Origin: Chrysemys picta bellii
Lineage: Eukaryota > Chordata > Testudines > Emydidae
Reading direction: 5' to 3'
Assembly: GCF_011386835.1 (NCBI RefSeq)
Contig: NC_088795.1
Location: 116,267,434-116,331,433, forward strand
DNA: 64,000 nt
Position 1 is the stretch's first letter; every line of letters begins with the position of its first letter. The translations under genes were made by a program, and so were the position numbers. Shown here one piece after another: positions 11,302 through 22,289 of the stretch. The notes under the pieces are model-generated. The model saw only the letters and a program-made list of their open reading frames with translations, was not told the origin of the DNA and ran no database searches.

Positions 11302-12340
11302 TTGCTGACTTTAGTTCAGGCTTTAGGCCTTTTACCAGGCCCCATGCTTCAGGCTCTCTCTTTCTACTGCATTACCCCAAAAGAGTATTTAGAATATAAT
11401 CTTGAAAATGCTGGAATCCTACCAAGTTCAAGACATTTATGGAAACTCTATTTGCCAAGAGTATATGAAAATCATGTAAACAAAATTAAAGAACAGCTGA
11501 AGTCTTGTAACAGGATTAGCATTGACACTGGAGAGATCTTATGATTTGTGTCAATCTCCAGAAGTCCTTGAACAGCTGAACATCTTAAAGAAATATGCAC
11601 CTCCTATCATGCATGCCTTGACAAAATATGATGAATCTGTGATACTTTAACATAGTGTGACCACCGACATGTATGATCTCATAATGTGGGCAAATAACAG
11701 TGTTGACGAATGTGAGTATGCGATGACCAGAGAAGCACGCCTTAACCACACTGAAAAAAATGAAACATACACGCAGTGCAACTCTGCTTCCAGATTTGTT
11801 AACTTGCAGTAGCATTTTTCAATTTGACCCAAATCAAGTGGGTATTTAACCCAAATCCAGCAAAATATGTCATCATATCTGAGAAAGAAGTGTACTAGGC
11901 CAGTGGTCTCCAAAGTGGATGCGCAAGAGGCTCTTTGGGGGTGCACAGCAGGAGGAGCGCTTTTTTTTGCTTCGTCAGGCGGCTTTTTTTTTTTGCTTCG
12001 GCGCGGCAGGTGGTGCGTGCTCAAAAATTTTTTACTGATAGGGGTGCGCGATCAAAAAGGTTTGGAGACCACTGTACTAGGCTATTCCACTTTTTCAAGA
12101 TAACAATGTAGCACAGTGTGAATACCGTGCTTGTGTCAAAACAATTTATGAAATGCAATGCGAGAAAGTTTACCAATGTTGGAGAAACCTGAAAACAAGA
12201 TTCCCACTATTTGTTGTAATTGTTGTCTGATGCTTGACAGTGCCAGTAAATAGTGTTGATGCAAAAGATCATTTTCTGAATCCAAAAATGTACTTTGGGA
12301 TGACTTGTGCTCCATCAAGGCATCAAACCTTTCTTGCTAC
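11302..12340 (+). pseudogene. hAT-like (CGGBP1-like) transposase remnant
   Basis: An 80-residue frame at 11302-11544 reads PSSRHLWKLYLPRVYENHVN and then KIKEQLKSCNRISID. This resembles the N-terminal domain of hAT-derived CGGBP1-like proteins (a block of the form Ps-x-x-L-x-x-x-Y-L, then I-x-I-D). Further remnants follow downstream but carry many stops, and a MITE interrupts them at 11901-12074. No catalytic triad can be traced. Other hAT-like families remain possible. Confidence 0.4.
11901..12074. mobile_element. hAT MITE (174 bp), TSD TACTAGGC
   Basis: The termini are CAGTGGTCTCCAAAG and TTTGGAGACCACTG, inverted. The flanks are a perfect 8-bp duplication TACTAGGC at 11893-11900 and 12075-12082. 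The interior has T-rich runs and no coding capacity. It sits inside the CGGBP1-like transposase remnant and is therefore younger. Confidence 0.9.
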
Positions 12341-12349
12341 AACATTTTG

Positions 12350-13240
12350 TGCAATTGTAAACTTAATAATAATAATTGTTCTACACCAGAGGCCTGTCAT
12401 TTTCTCTGATTCTGTATTTGAAAATGTGTCACTTCGTTTCACACCATTATTGTTCAGTTCACATTGTCATTGTTAAGACTATAATAAAATAATAATAATT
12501 AATAAAGATGCATTTGCCCTTTTTCTGCATTTGTCGACAGACGAATGAGAAGGGATTTATGTATATTGTATTTAAAGAGATATAGTTGAATTTTCATACC
12601 CATGACTGTACATACCAGTTCCCTCTAAACCCGTGACTTTTACTAAATTTGCTGTGACTGCTCTGTGATCTTTGATAATAAAAATTGCTATGATTAATCT
12701 GCAAATCTAGTTATAATACTAAACTGCAGGCAATATTCTTGTGATATGTTCCAAGAATGGCACTATGCTCCAAGCACTGAAATTATTGATGTGGACACTG
12801 TGGCAAAATGAGGACAGACACGTGCATGAAGTTAAGCAGCAGGCCACAACTTTTATTAAACTTTAACAGAGGGGAGGGACACTATCCATGCCTCACCTAT
12901 ATTCTCCTATACCAGGCATTTAATTGGTTACAGTGCGAGGGTAAAGCCCGTAACTAGTGCAGGGGTTACAGGGCTCCTTACCATATAACCCATAGTGTTG
13001 GGTGGCTCTCCTCAGCTTACCTGCCAGGACTCAGCTGTCTCTGAATCCTAGCACCCCAACCCTCACTGAGGGTGAAGAAAAGTGGGGACCTCAGTTTGAC
13101 CTCGGCCCGGGAAGGTCACAAGGTCTCACCCCATCACTTGAGCCTAAGGCTCATCACCAAATTCACAGATCTTTTATCTCTGAGAACTGTTCATTTTATT
13201 CTCTTAACCGTACTGGAAACTGCCCACAGGGGGTGCCAGC
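12350..13240. other. Non-coding stretch beside the recombinase remnant
   Basis: The left half is AT-rich, with several ATAATAATA runs near 12360-12510. From about 12790 the sequence is probably the 3' non-coding part of the minus-strand Ngaro-like element. I see no gene here. Confidence 0.35.
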
Positions 13241-13259
13241 GACTAGCTGGGTTGGTCCC

Positions 13260-13740
13260 CCACAAAACCACGCTGCCTAATATCACAATTCCTGCCCAAT
13301 CCATTGCCTCATATTCTGTAGCCGTATGTTAGCAGCTCCGTCTGACAAATATATGCCATCATCCCTGAAAACTTCTGGGCGATTTTAACAGATGTCTCTA
13401 AGTTGTATCACTGAACCCCCTTGTCCAGGAATATCTCTGTGACTTCTCTATTCACTTGCTTTCCAGCCTTGTCCATGCCTGGGTCTGCAGCTCCCGGCCA
13501 AACCCACCTTACGAGCATTACCAACCATACTAATGTCACTTCCAGCCATGGACGCTAACATCCTAATCAAGCTAACATCCCTGCGGATTCTGTCCCTTAA
13601 GTTAATTCCACTGGATGCAAACAGCTTCGGCCCTGAAGTCCAGATGAGATCCAACTGCTGTCCTGCCTGGCCTCTTGTGGGCCCTATGCACTACAAACAG
13701 CCTGCAAATCCACATATTGCATGTGTTCTGTGTAGTTTCT
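13260..13740 (-). pseudogene. SGNH/GDSL hydrolase-like remnant
   Basis: On the minus strand, directly after the recombinase remnant, come broken frames that end with FRDDGIYLSDGAANI (about 13325-13375). SGNH hydrolases of retroelement type end with a D-G-x-H-L-S block that supplies the catalytic Asp and His. Here the His position reads Tyr, so the enzyme would be inactive even without the stops. The earlier GDS and GGND blocks are not clear. The placement behind a YR domain fits Ngaro-type elements, some of which carry such a hydrolase. Confidence 0.45.
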
Positions 13741-13765
13741 GAAACAAACAAGCACATCGGGCTAG

Positions 13766-14000
13766 TTACATTTTGCTGTTCCCTGCCATTTTTTCCTTGG
13801 TGCTGATGTAAGTCCTGTAACACCTTGATTTCCAGCAACCTATTGCCTGCACCTGCTGTGGACCAAAACCCCCTGCAAGTGCTGATGTCACTGCCCCGAT
13901 CCTGAAAGAATGAGTACCAAACTTTTTGGTGTTGAGACTGCATAAGCATAGGGTTTTTCCCAATACCGTGCCAAATTGGTACCTTGTCAAGCAGCTGCCA
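13766..14000 (-). pseudogene. Tyrosine recombinase remnant, Ngaro-like
   Basis: A 74-residue frame on the minus strand contains FGTHSFRIGAVTSALAGGFG, then IGCWKSRCYRTYIS. This is the HxxR, W and Tyr box of a tyrosine recombinase: His-Ser-Phe-Arg for box II, Trp-Lys-Ser, then Tyr. Its sequence differs clearly from the DIRS recombinases in this window (AHSTRAQASS type) and is closer to Ngaro or related YR retroelements. Box I and the N-domain are not traced. The SGNH-like remnant follows it at once. Confidence 0.6.
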
Positions 14001-14009
14001 TCACCGTGT

Positions 14010-14550
14010 ACAAACAGTGGTCCCAGCTGCAGGTCCTAGATTTTTAGTGATGCTCTTATTGACTTTACAGGGCACAAGAGCCTACCTGCACATTCCTTTA
14101 ACACTACATAAACTCCCCCTAGGTTGAGATGGTGAAGTCAGAGGGTGGAAGAGGGTAGGATATTTCCCAGGGAATGCCTTACTGCTAAATGATGAACAAG
14201 CAATTGGCTGAGCCCTCAAGCGTTAACACATTGTTGTTAATGTAGCCTCACACTCTAGAAGGAGCACAAATGGAAGGAGGGGAGACAGCATGGCAGACAG
14301 AGACACACACCCTGTGTGTGACAGAGAGAAATGCACATTGCCCCTTTAAGTACGCTGACCTCACTCTAAGTACATTGCTTTTTAAGTAAATCAGCAAGTT
14401 GAGACAGCAGCTGCTGCTAGCAAGCTCCCTCCGTCCTGAGCCCTGTCGTATGTCTCCCCCCACCTTTTCCCGAAGAAGATACTGATCTCACACATAACAG
14501 TCTCAAAGGATAGTCAGACAGCCCATGAAGAGAGGGGGACATGAAATATT
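14010..14550. repeat. Probable interspersed repeat, unassigned
   Basis: The part at about 14250-14470 (ACACACCCTGTGTGTGACAG, then CCCCTTTAAGTACGCTGACC) is one I recall as recurring in turtle genomes, but I cannot give its class. No termini or duplications are visible. Confidence 0.35.
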
Positions 14551-14559
14551 TTCATCCAG

Positions 14560-16800
14560 AGGTGAGTCCCAGTCATACCAGGCCCATCGTCAGATTTGAT
14601 GGGCATATTTAGAGTCCAGAATCAATTTTCTTTTGCTTTCCACCTGGATCCTTATCTGCCCTTTGGGAACCACCTGGCTCTCCTTCTTATCAGCCAGGTA
14701 ACAGACAACATTAGACAAGTGGGTCCTGGATTTCATTAAAAAACAACGGCATCCAGCTGCACACCAGGGTGCCTCTAAACCCCACTTTCCCATCCCTCTG
14801 GGAAGATTCTTCTCATGAGCTGCTACTGTTGAAGCCATCAAAGGTTCCAAAATCAGCACTAAGGAAAGGGGATTTTTACTCCAGGCACTCTCTCATCACA
14901 AAGAAGCTGGAGGGTCTCTGCCCCATCAGGGACCTGGGTAGTTAAACAGTTTCATTTTAAGATTCATGCTGACATTGGGAAACATCTTCATTCTCTCTCC
15001 TTGAGATTGCCTCAGTGCTCTGGTTTCAAAAGGAATCAGCTTCCACACAGCAATTTAGATTATCACACCACAAGAACCTCAGCTTTTCTGTGGGCAGCAG
15101 GCACAGCTGGTACGTGGTCCTGCCTTTTGACCAGTCAGTGACACCCAGAGTGTTCACCAAGTGCCTTGGCATAGCTGAAGGCCACTTGAGAAGACAAGAT
15201 ACCCATGTCTACCCTTACGTGGATGACTGGTTAATCAAGGATAGGTTCAGTCAGATGCTGAAGATATCTGTATGGGCAACATGCAACCCTCTTCAGCACT
15301 CTGGGGTTGCTGATCAACCAGGAAAACTCCACTCGGGTACCTCCCAGAAGATATTCATAGTGGCAATTCTGGACTCCATGCAGAGCTGAACCTTTCTTCC
15401 AGAAGACAGATTTGCAGCAATCTCCTGGGTGATTCCAACCTTACACCAAAGTTGTCACAGATTAGTAAAATAATTACTAAGAGTAAGGGGTCTGATAGCC
15501 CTGACATATGTGGATGAGGTCTACTCCTGCTCAGGATGAGACCCCTACAAAACTGGGTTGCTTAAAATTACAGGCCCAATGTGGATGACCTTAGTCTTAT
15601 ATTTGGTGTCCCTGTGCATGTCCTCAGGCACCTCAACTGAGAGGCCTCCATAGAAAATACCTTGTGAGGAGTCTCCTTCATCTTACCTGCACCTTCAGCA
15701 ATAGTGATCACAGATGCATCCAAACTGGGCAGAGGACTTTGCAACTGCCAGGAGTCCAGACTATACATAAATCTGGTGGGACTGAAAGTCACTCAGTGGG
15801 CTCTAAAATTCATCTTGCCACCAGTAAAGGGAAAAGTAGTAAAGGTACTAATTGATAACCCCACTGTGATATACTATATAAGCAAGCAAGGAGGGGCTCA
15901 CTTCCACACCCTACACAGAGGGACAACCACCGTGTTGACTGGGTGCATAGAGCACTACACCTCTCCAGTAGCTCTGCATCTCATGGAAGACAATATACAA
16001 GCAAAGAGCCCACCCAGAAATGGTTCCTGAGGCAGTGTGCAGTGGATTTCACAGTCAACAAATGAGATCATCTGTCCCTTCCCCTCAGTAGATCTGTTCA
16101 CCACCAAAACCAACACCAAATAAATTAGTTCTAGAGCAGGGACCATCTGAACTGGAGCACAGGGCTCCTTTATACCTTTTTTCCTATTGCATTAATGCTT
16201 TGCATGCTCAGAAAGATTAGACAGGACAAAGCTTAGGTGATTCATGGTAGCTCAATAGGCCAGACAGTTCTGGTACAGAGAGTTGCTGATGCTGACTAGT
16301 CAGTTTATGTTATGCCATCCAGCATTAAAAGATGGCCTCTCACAGAAGGAAGGGAAGATATTGCAATTTGATCCACAATCCTTGTGTCTGGCTGTCTGGG
16401 TTTTTGGACTCCCGCCACGAATGTCTTGTACTGCTCTCCTGAGATACAGAATGTCCTCATACACTTGAGAAAAGACACCACTTTTAAATACATAGCTAAC
16501 AAAAAGTAGTCACTAGGGTTTGCTTTAATCACATCTACATTGGATTATTTATTACACCTTAAAAACCCAGAACTTTCCATGGCATCTATCACAGAGCACT
16601 TGTGTGTAACTTGGTCTATCACGCTCCTGCGGCAAAGGAAGTCGCTATCTTTGGTGATCTGATGGTGTCCAGATTCCTGAATGGACTAACCAGTTGGTAT
16701 CCACCAGTCAGTGCTAACATGAAACCAACTTAGCTTTGACCAGGTTGATGGGGAAAAGCTTTTAAACCTTTGGTAGAGTGTTCACCATGTCCCTTATCTA
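14560..16800 (+). mobile_element. DIRS retrotransposon, copy 3, badly worn
   Basis: RT remains at 15015-15389 include RVFTKCLGIAEGHLRR and the catalytic YVDDWL. RNase H-like sequence lies at 15664-16030 (VITDASKLGRGL, VLIDNPTVIYYISKQGGA), and the methyltransferase-like block as VDLFTTKTN near 16090. Remnants of the recombinase N-terminal region follow at about 16480-16740 (LDYLLHLK type). Stops and frameshifts occur throughout. Both terminal repeats are missing. It aligns block by block with the full copy at 36-42 kb but is far more diverged, so it is an older insertion. Confidence 0.8.
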
Positions 16801-16990
16801 TGAAAACAACCCTGTGTGGTGGCTTTTTCATCAGCAGTGGCTTGGCTGCAGTTCAGGTTCAACGCTAAGCGTCCAGCCACTAGTGGGGCGCAAACACAAA
16901 CTTGGTCAATGCATTAAGCACGGACACACAAACCTTTAATTTTGCAGATTGTTAGATCTTTCATATTGGTCAATACCAAGATATATGGAG

Positions 16991-17159
16991 ATATACCTAT
17001 CTCATAGAGCTGGAAGGGATCTTGAAAGATCACTGAGTCCAGTCCCCTGCCTTCACTAGCAGGACCAATTTTTGCCCCAGATCCCTAAATGGCCCCTTCA
17101 AGGATTGAGCTCACAACCCTGGGTTTAGTAGGCCAATGCTCAAACCACTGAGCTATCCC
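16991..17159 (-). mobile_element. tRNA-derived SINE with CR1-like tail
   Basis: The minus strand starts GGGATAGCTCAGTGGTTTGA (RNA polymerase III A box) and continues to GGTTGTGAGCTCAATCC (B box, about 17102-17119). The body ends in GGACTGG and CTTCCAGCTCTATGAG, the CR1 3' end. This is the turtle Pol III SINE layout: the tRNA-like head recruits Pol III and the tail is recognised by CR1 reverse transcriptase. It is close to full length. Confidence 0.85.
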
Positions 17160-17164
17160 TGATA

Positions 17165-18490
17165 CATTTCTCACCAGTCATATGTTCTTTGCATTATTCT
17201 TACATGTAGAAATATGAAGTCAGGACATGGCTAAGAAAGGTTAAAAGACTGGAGAAAACTGTAAATGTGAAATATGTCAAAGTTCTCAAAAAAGTTCTGA
17301 TTTAGACCGTACACTCTTCAATGCAGGCAATCTTCACTTTGTGTGTCTTGCATGCCACTGATCTTACTGGCAGTACTTAATTAATAACTAGATATCCATC
17401 AGTGTGTATTATCCTAAAAATGAGACGAATGACACTGAGAAACAGTCATGGTTTCTAGGACAGTAGCCAGTGAAGAAAACAGTCACAGGTCTAGTCAAGC
17501 AATAAGTAATATTATACTGATATATTAGAAATCAGAGCACTATACATTGATAGAATGATATGCACTCTGATTCATAAAAATGACAAATATTAAATATTCA
17601 GTGGCTTCCACTTACTGCATTTGAATTCCTCTCCATATCCACATGTGATGGCTGTATACACCCCTATTACTAAAATTCATATTGGTGACAAACAAAGCAA
17701 GTGGAGGTAGTATTTTGTACAATTTGTTTAATTTTCATCAAACCAAGTGTTTTAGTATGTACACGGGTGAGGAACTGGTCCAGTGAAAACAGTTCTTGAG
17801 ATCCACTGGAACATGAAAGTGGTGTTGCGAAATCACACTCTTTCATTTCAATTTGTGATGGTAAACTAAGAACTGCGTCTCCGTCTGTTGTGAGCATGAT
17901 AAGAACAGGAGCAAACATTCAATGCATGCCTTGTATTAGATTGTCAGCATTTTAGTACTGTGTGACAGGCCAAATGTTACAATCAGGATGAAAACAGATG
18001 GTGGCAATGTTAATGCTTTCCTAGATTGTAGAGTACAACTGGATATTGTACTCCAATTGTCACCGAGGAATACCATGTGTGTATATATCACACCATATTT
18101 CAATTGATTTACATGCAGTTGAAAAGAAAGATTTTACAAGTTGATTTAAACCACTTTGTAGCTTTAATTGCAGATGGGACCACTATTTCTCTCCTAAGGG
18201 CCAGATAACATAAGCTTCTGGATATGAGTAGAGTGAGAACAGTGGTCAGGAAACATGGAAGGATTTCACTGAATTTAGAGGCATTTGAATAATGGGTCTT
18301 TTTATGGAACATTCAGATGAAATCCTGAGGGAACAAGGGCATGATCAAAGCAGCATTATGAGTGCAAATTCAGTGAGGGCAAAGACTCTTATGCTAAAGA
18401 TTATTCCTGATGTCTGAATATAGTTTGCAAAGCACAGCCTCACAGTTTTTCCACTTGTACTAATAAGGTAGTTACTAACATGTTTGATAC
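17165..18490. other. No recognised gene or repeat
   Basis: Moderately AT-rich sequence. An 82-codon minus-strand frame at 17670-17918 is the only longer frame. It matches no family I know and has no start context or splice signals that I would trust. Confidence 0.35.
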
Positions 18491-18495
18491 AACCC

Positions 18496-19300
18496 TGTCA
18501 AAGGGTGACTGGCCCTTTTAAACAAAGTGGGACCACCCTCCTGATGACTAGGCAGTTGTGCCCAGTTGGGGCCTGATGAGGTGTGCAACACCACCTGGCT
18601 TTGAGCAAAAGCAGAGACTTGCAGAGAGGAAAGAGAAGGTTACAGCATGACCACTTACAATGGGCTGGGAAGGGAACCTAGAGAAAGGCTCTGTCCTGAG
18701 AAGCTGCATGAAAAACCTTCCAGGAGAAGATAGGATGGGGAGGGCAGAAGTCTTGAATTATGTCCAGCTGTAGAAAGCTGCATGAAGACCTTACAGGGAG
18801 AAGGTAGGTCTGGGAAGGACAATAATAAAAATAGTTATCAGCTGTAAGAAGTAGCATAAATCTCCAAGGAGAATGTAGGCCCAGGAGTGACAGAGACTTG
18901 CACTCTAAACAGCAGTGAGCCCCAAGAGGAGGCCAGGTAAAGAGCAATGGGAACATCATAAAAATCTTTCAGGAGAAGGTGGGCCAGGGAGGGCATTTAT
19001 ATGAACTCTAAAAGGCTATGATTATCACAGAATCGGAGAACATTAATTTGGGTTGTCTAGATGAGAGGAAATTGAGGACTGCACCCCAAGAAAAGACCAT
19101 CAAAGGTCTACAGAGCCTAGTGCAGGAGAATGGGATTGATAAAATAAATAAAAAGACCAGCAACTGAGTTATTTAACATGCTACAAGGTGTCTGTTAGTT
19201 ATTAAGGAACCAGCAGAGAAGGTAATCCCAGTGTGGGCAGAGGGACCATACAATACCTTAGCCAGCAGAGGGTGTACCAGGATGGCCATGGCCCCTTAAA
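18496..19300 (+). repeat. LTR-like repeat with internal ~75-bp imperfect tandem units
   Basis: It begins TGTCAAAGGGTGACTGG and contains units at about 18701, 18775, 18850 and 18953 sharing AGCTGCATGAA and GGAGAAGG-type blocks, spaced about 74, 75 and 103 bp. AACCC flanks it at 18491-18495 and 19301-19305. However, the 3' end reads CCTTAAA rather than CA, so the boundary is uncertain. GCCAGCAGAGGGTGTACCAGG near 19261 resembles the 3' part of the CCAAT/TATA LTR family. No coding sequence is visible. Confidence 0.4.
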
Positions 19301-19305
19301 AACCC

Positions 19306-21112
19306 TAAATACTGTATCAACCTTAAAATCTATAGTAAAATAGGACAAGGTTTTTCACTGTTATTTGTTAAACATCAACAATGAGTTTTGGCTCTATACA
19401 AGATTAAAAAAAACCAAACTAACACTTTTCGAAAAGATCTTACAGTCTGAATGATAGACACAGGGAGAATCAAAGGAGCAAGTCAAGCTCCATTTGGATC
19501 TTTTTATGAAATGCAGAGCAGGGAAGGTCATTCAGTGTGAATTAGTGCTCATGGGCTTTCTAGAAATACTCAGTCTTTAAAAGGGACTTGAGTGAGCAGA
19601 TGGAGAGGTTCTGGCATACTCAGATTGGAAAGCCATGCTATGTATATAAGGACAGCATGGAAAAAGATGTACAGGTGGAAATGGAAGAAACAGGTGGAAA
19701 CAGGTGGGCAACAAGTCTGGCATCATTAGTGAAGCAAGGTGGATGTTGCCCTAACCATCAAAAATACTTTGCAAAATTGGCAGTGGAAACATATAAAATA
19801 GTGTGACGAGCATAATTGCATAAATAGCATGATGAGTGTAGCGTGTGGGTTTATATAAAGGAATAAAACTGAAAAATTGGTTCTAAAAAGTATCTAAAAT
19901 GTTTATCACTATTGATATTAATTATTTATAAATTATTATTATTTTATTATTTATTATTAAATGCAGAGTCTGGATGGATGCCAGGTCACAGCAGGGCAGA
20001 TAAGCCAGAAGTTACATTCATGGGGTTTAAAACATATCATGGACAAGGGGGCATCAGTGGACAGACTCAATAGAAGAGAGATGTGGTGAGGAAGATCTCA
20101 TCTTATTTTTGTCCCATTCATCCAAAATGCAACTCTTTTAGGAAATCAGTTGGCTGCAGAGAAGGAAGTTTCAGCAATTGAGGAAGGAGACAAGCATGAG
20201 GGCAAGTGTTTTACCCATCAGGACAGAGTGAAATACTGATTTTGATCCTTGGGAGAGAAGATGCAAGAAGATTTAGTCAGCGCCTAGATAGGGTGTGAGG
20301 GCTGACTGACTGTGATCCTGAGTGACAAGGTGGTAGTGTTGTGAATGGTCACGGAGAAAGGCAGCAGTGGAGAGGATTAAGGAGGAAAAATAAAAAGCTC
20401 AGCTTGTACTGCTGGTGAGTCATCCACCAAGGCATATCAGCGAAGGTCTGAAATGCAGGACTGGACAAAGGCCGGAAGGTATGGATTTGTGAGTCATCAG
20501 CATAGAGATAATACCTGAAACCATGTGAGTGGATGAGACTACCCAGAGATTAAGATGCAGAGGGAGAAAAGTACCCAGAGATTAAGATGCAGAGGGAGAA
20601 AAGATCAAGCACAAATCCACAAGCACAAATCCACATACATCGTCTCTCTCAGCTCTATTCTCCAGCACTCATTTTCAGACGCTGGGACGATTTGACAATT
20701 TTCCACCGTGGGCTAGGAGGGTGCAGTGTCACAAAAGAAATCCTACTGCACACAAGCAAGTTACACTTCCCTGTGCTTCACATGAAATAGGAGCTTTCTG
20801 CAGTATGTGCCAGCCAGTACTTTTGCACATGTGGTTTGTGGTGCAGAGAACAGAGAGAGGAACAAAGCACAATAGCGACTCTTGTGAGCAGCCAGAAAGG
20901 AACTTAAAAGAGAAGGCAAAGAGGAAATGTGTACAAATGCAATTGAATTACTTGCGCATTGAGCAACAGAAACATGGCAGCAGAAACCCTGTTAGTTATT
21001 CTATTTGAATTATGCTTCCTGGGCAGTTGGACTCCTTTATTTCTTTCAGAGATTTCAACTATCAGTCAAGCCCCTCCTCTTCTGCCAGAGCAAAAATGAA
21101 CTTTTACTTGAT
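19306..21112. other. No gene seen; mixed non-coding sequence
   Basis: It contains an AT-rich run near 19915-19965 and a 32-bp tandem duplication at 20540-20603. Open frames here are under 100 codons and unlike any known family. Confidence 0.4.
20540..20603 (+). repeat. Perfect tandem duplication, 2 x 32 bp
   Basis: The unit begins TACCCAGAGATTAAGATGCA and ends GAGAAAAG. It occurs twice without mismatch (20540-20571, 20572-20603). Identity suggests a recent slippage or, less likely, an assembly effect. Confidence 0.9.
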
Positions 21113-21117
21113 GCATG

Positions 21118-21985
21118 TGTCACAGGCTCACTGGGCCCTTTACGCTGATTGATCAGCTTTTGACTCCCACCTCTCCCAACAACTGATTCTGATCACCTTG
21201 AGATCATGTGGCTCAACTTAGTTATCAGATCCAGCTAGAAGAGAGCTGGAGATTTCCATAAAGAGCTGGGTGAGCCCATTCGGAGATGAGACCCAGAGAA
21301 CAAGAGGTAGGAAGAGCCCTTTCCCTGGGAAGAAGCCTGAAAGAAGGCTGAGAAGCAGACAGGGGAAAGGAGCAGACAGACTGATCCCAGTAGGGTGACC
21401 AGACGTCCTGATAAAATCGGGACTGTCCCGATATTTAGGCGTTTGTCCCGCGTCCTGACCGATGTTTGTCCCGATATTTCGAATTCTTTATTTTTGCTCC
21501 ATTGGCTGGACTCCCCCTCCCCCCCCCCATGTGTCCTGATATTTTCTTCATCCCATCTGGTCACCCTAACTCCCAGGGTGAGCTAGAAGCGTGGCTGGAG
21601 ACAGGAAACCTGATGAGCTGCAGCCAGCCTGAACCCCAGGGGAGAAATGTGCCAGCCCTGGGCCAGGAGGGTTGTTGGAGGCACAGGTGCCTGGGATTAG
21701 GGACTGGGAAACATTATAGCAGTTGAGGTGTACCCGTGAGGAAGAGTCGGCCTGCTGAGCCTGGCTGGGCTGAGGATTTGATTGGTTTCATATTTTTGGT
21801 TGGATTTTTGATAAAAGACCCTGAGGCCACTGAAGGGGTTGAACTTGGTGAAGTTGTCTGGCCAGAAGACCAGTTTGCTCGTACAGCTGGGGTAGGCCAA
21901 AGGACAGTGGAGAAAAACTAAGGCAAGTTGCTGAAGCAGTATATCCAGACACAAGGGTGTGTGCTGGAGCAGCAACTTTGCCACA
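21118..21985. mobile_element. Solo LTR-like element with a nested MITE
   Basis: It starts TGTCACAGGCTC and ends TTTGCCACA. The flanking pentamers GCATG (21113-21117) and GTATG (21986-21990) match at 4 of 5. The termini fit an LTR; no internal genes are present. A 178-bp hAT MITE sits inside at 21391-21568, so the LTR itself is about 690 bp. Confidence 0.6.
21391..21568. mobile_element. hAT MITE (178 bp) inside an LTR
   Basis: The termini are TAGGGTGACCAGA and TCTGGTCACCCTA, perfect inverted repeats. The flanking octamers GATCCCAG and ACTCCCAG share 6 of 8 bases. The interior has CCCGATATTT repeated and no coding frame. It is clearly younger than the LTR around it. Confidence 0.85.
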
Positions 21986-22289
21986 GTATGCATTTATCTT
22001 TATGTCTTCAGTAATAAATAGGAAAAAGTCTAATGTGGGGCATGTACCAATCTTAGATCTCAGACCTAGCTTCTTAAGACTTTAGAGAAAATCCTGCAGC
22101 TTCTTAGAACTTCAGTATCTCTGATCAACCACATTTCTTTTTTTCTTACATTAGCTTCCTTCCATAAAATTTGCAGAAATGAATTTTGTGTGTGTTCAGC
22201 CTTTACTTCTCTAACTTTGACTTTCATACACATAGAATTTAAACTTTATAAAATCGTTGCCCTTAAAATCACGCCTTTTCTCCTTGCTG

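Noticed and set aside
17670..17918. 82-codon minus-strand frame, possible exon
   Set aside because: No family match, no splice context that I trust, and neighbours are all repeats.
18491..19305. AACCC as a firm target duplication
   Set aside because: The 3' terminus does not end in CA and the boundary could be a coincidence. Kept only as a weak hint.
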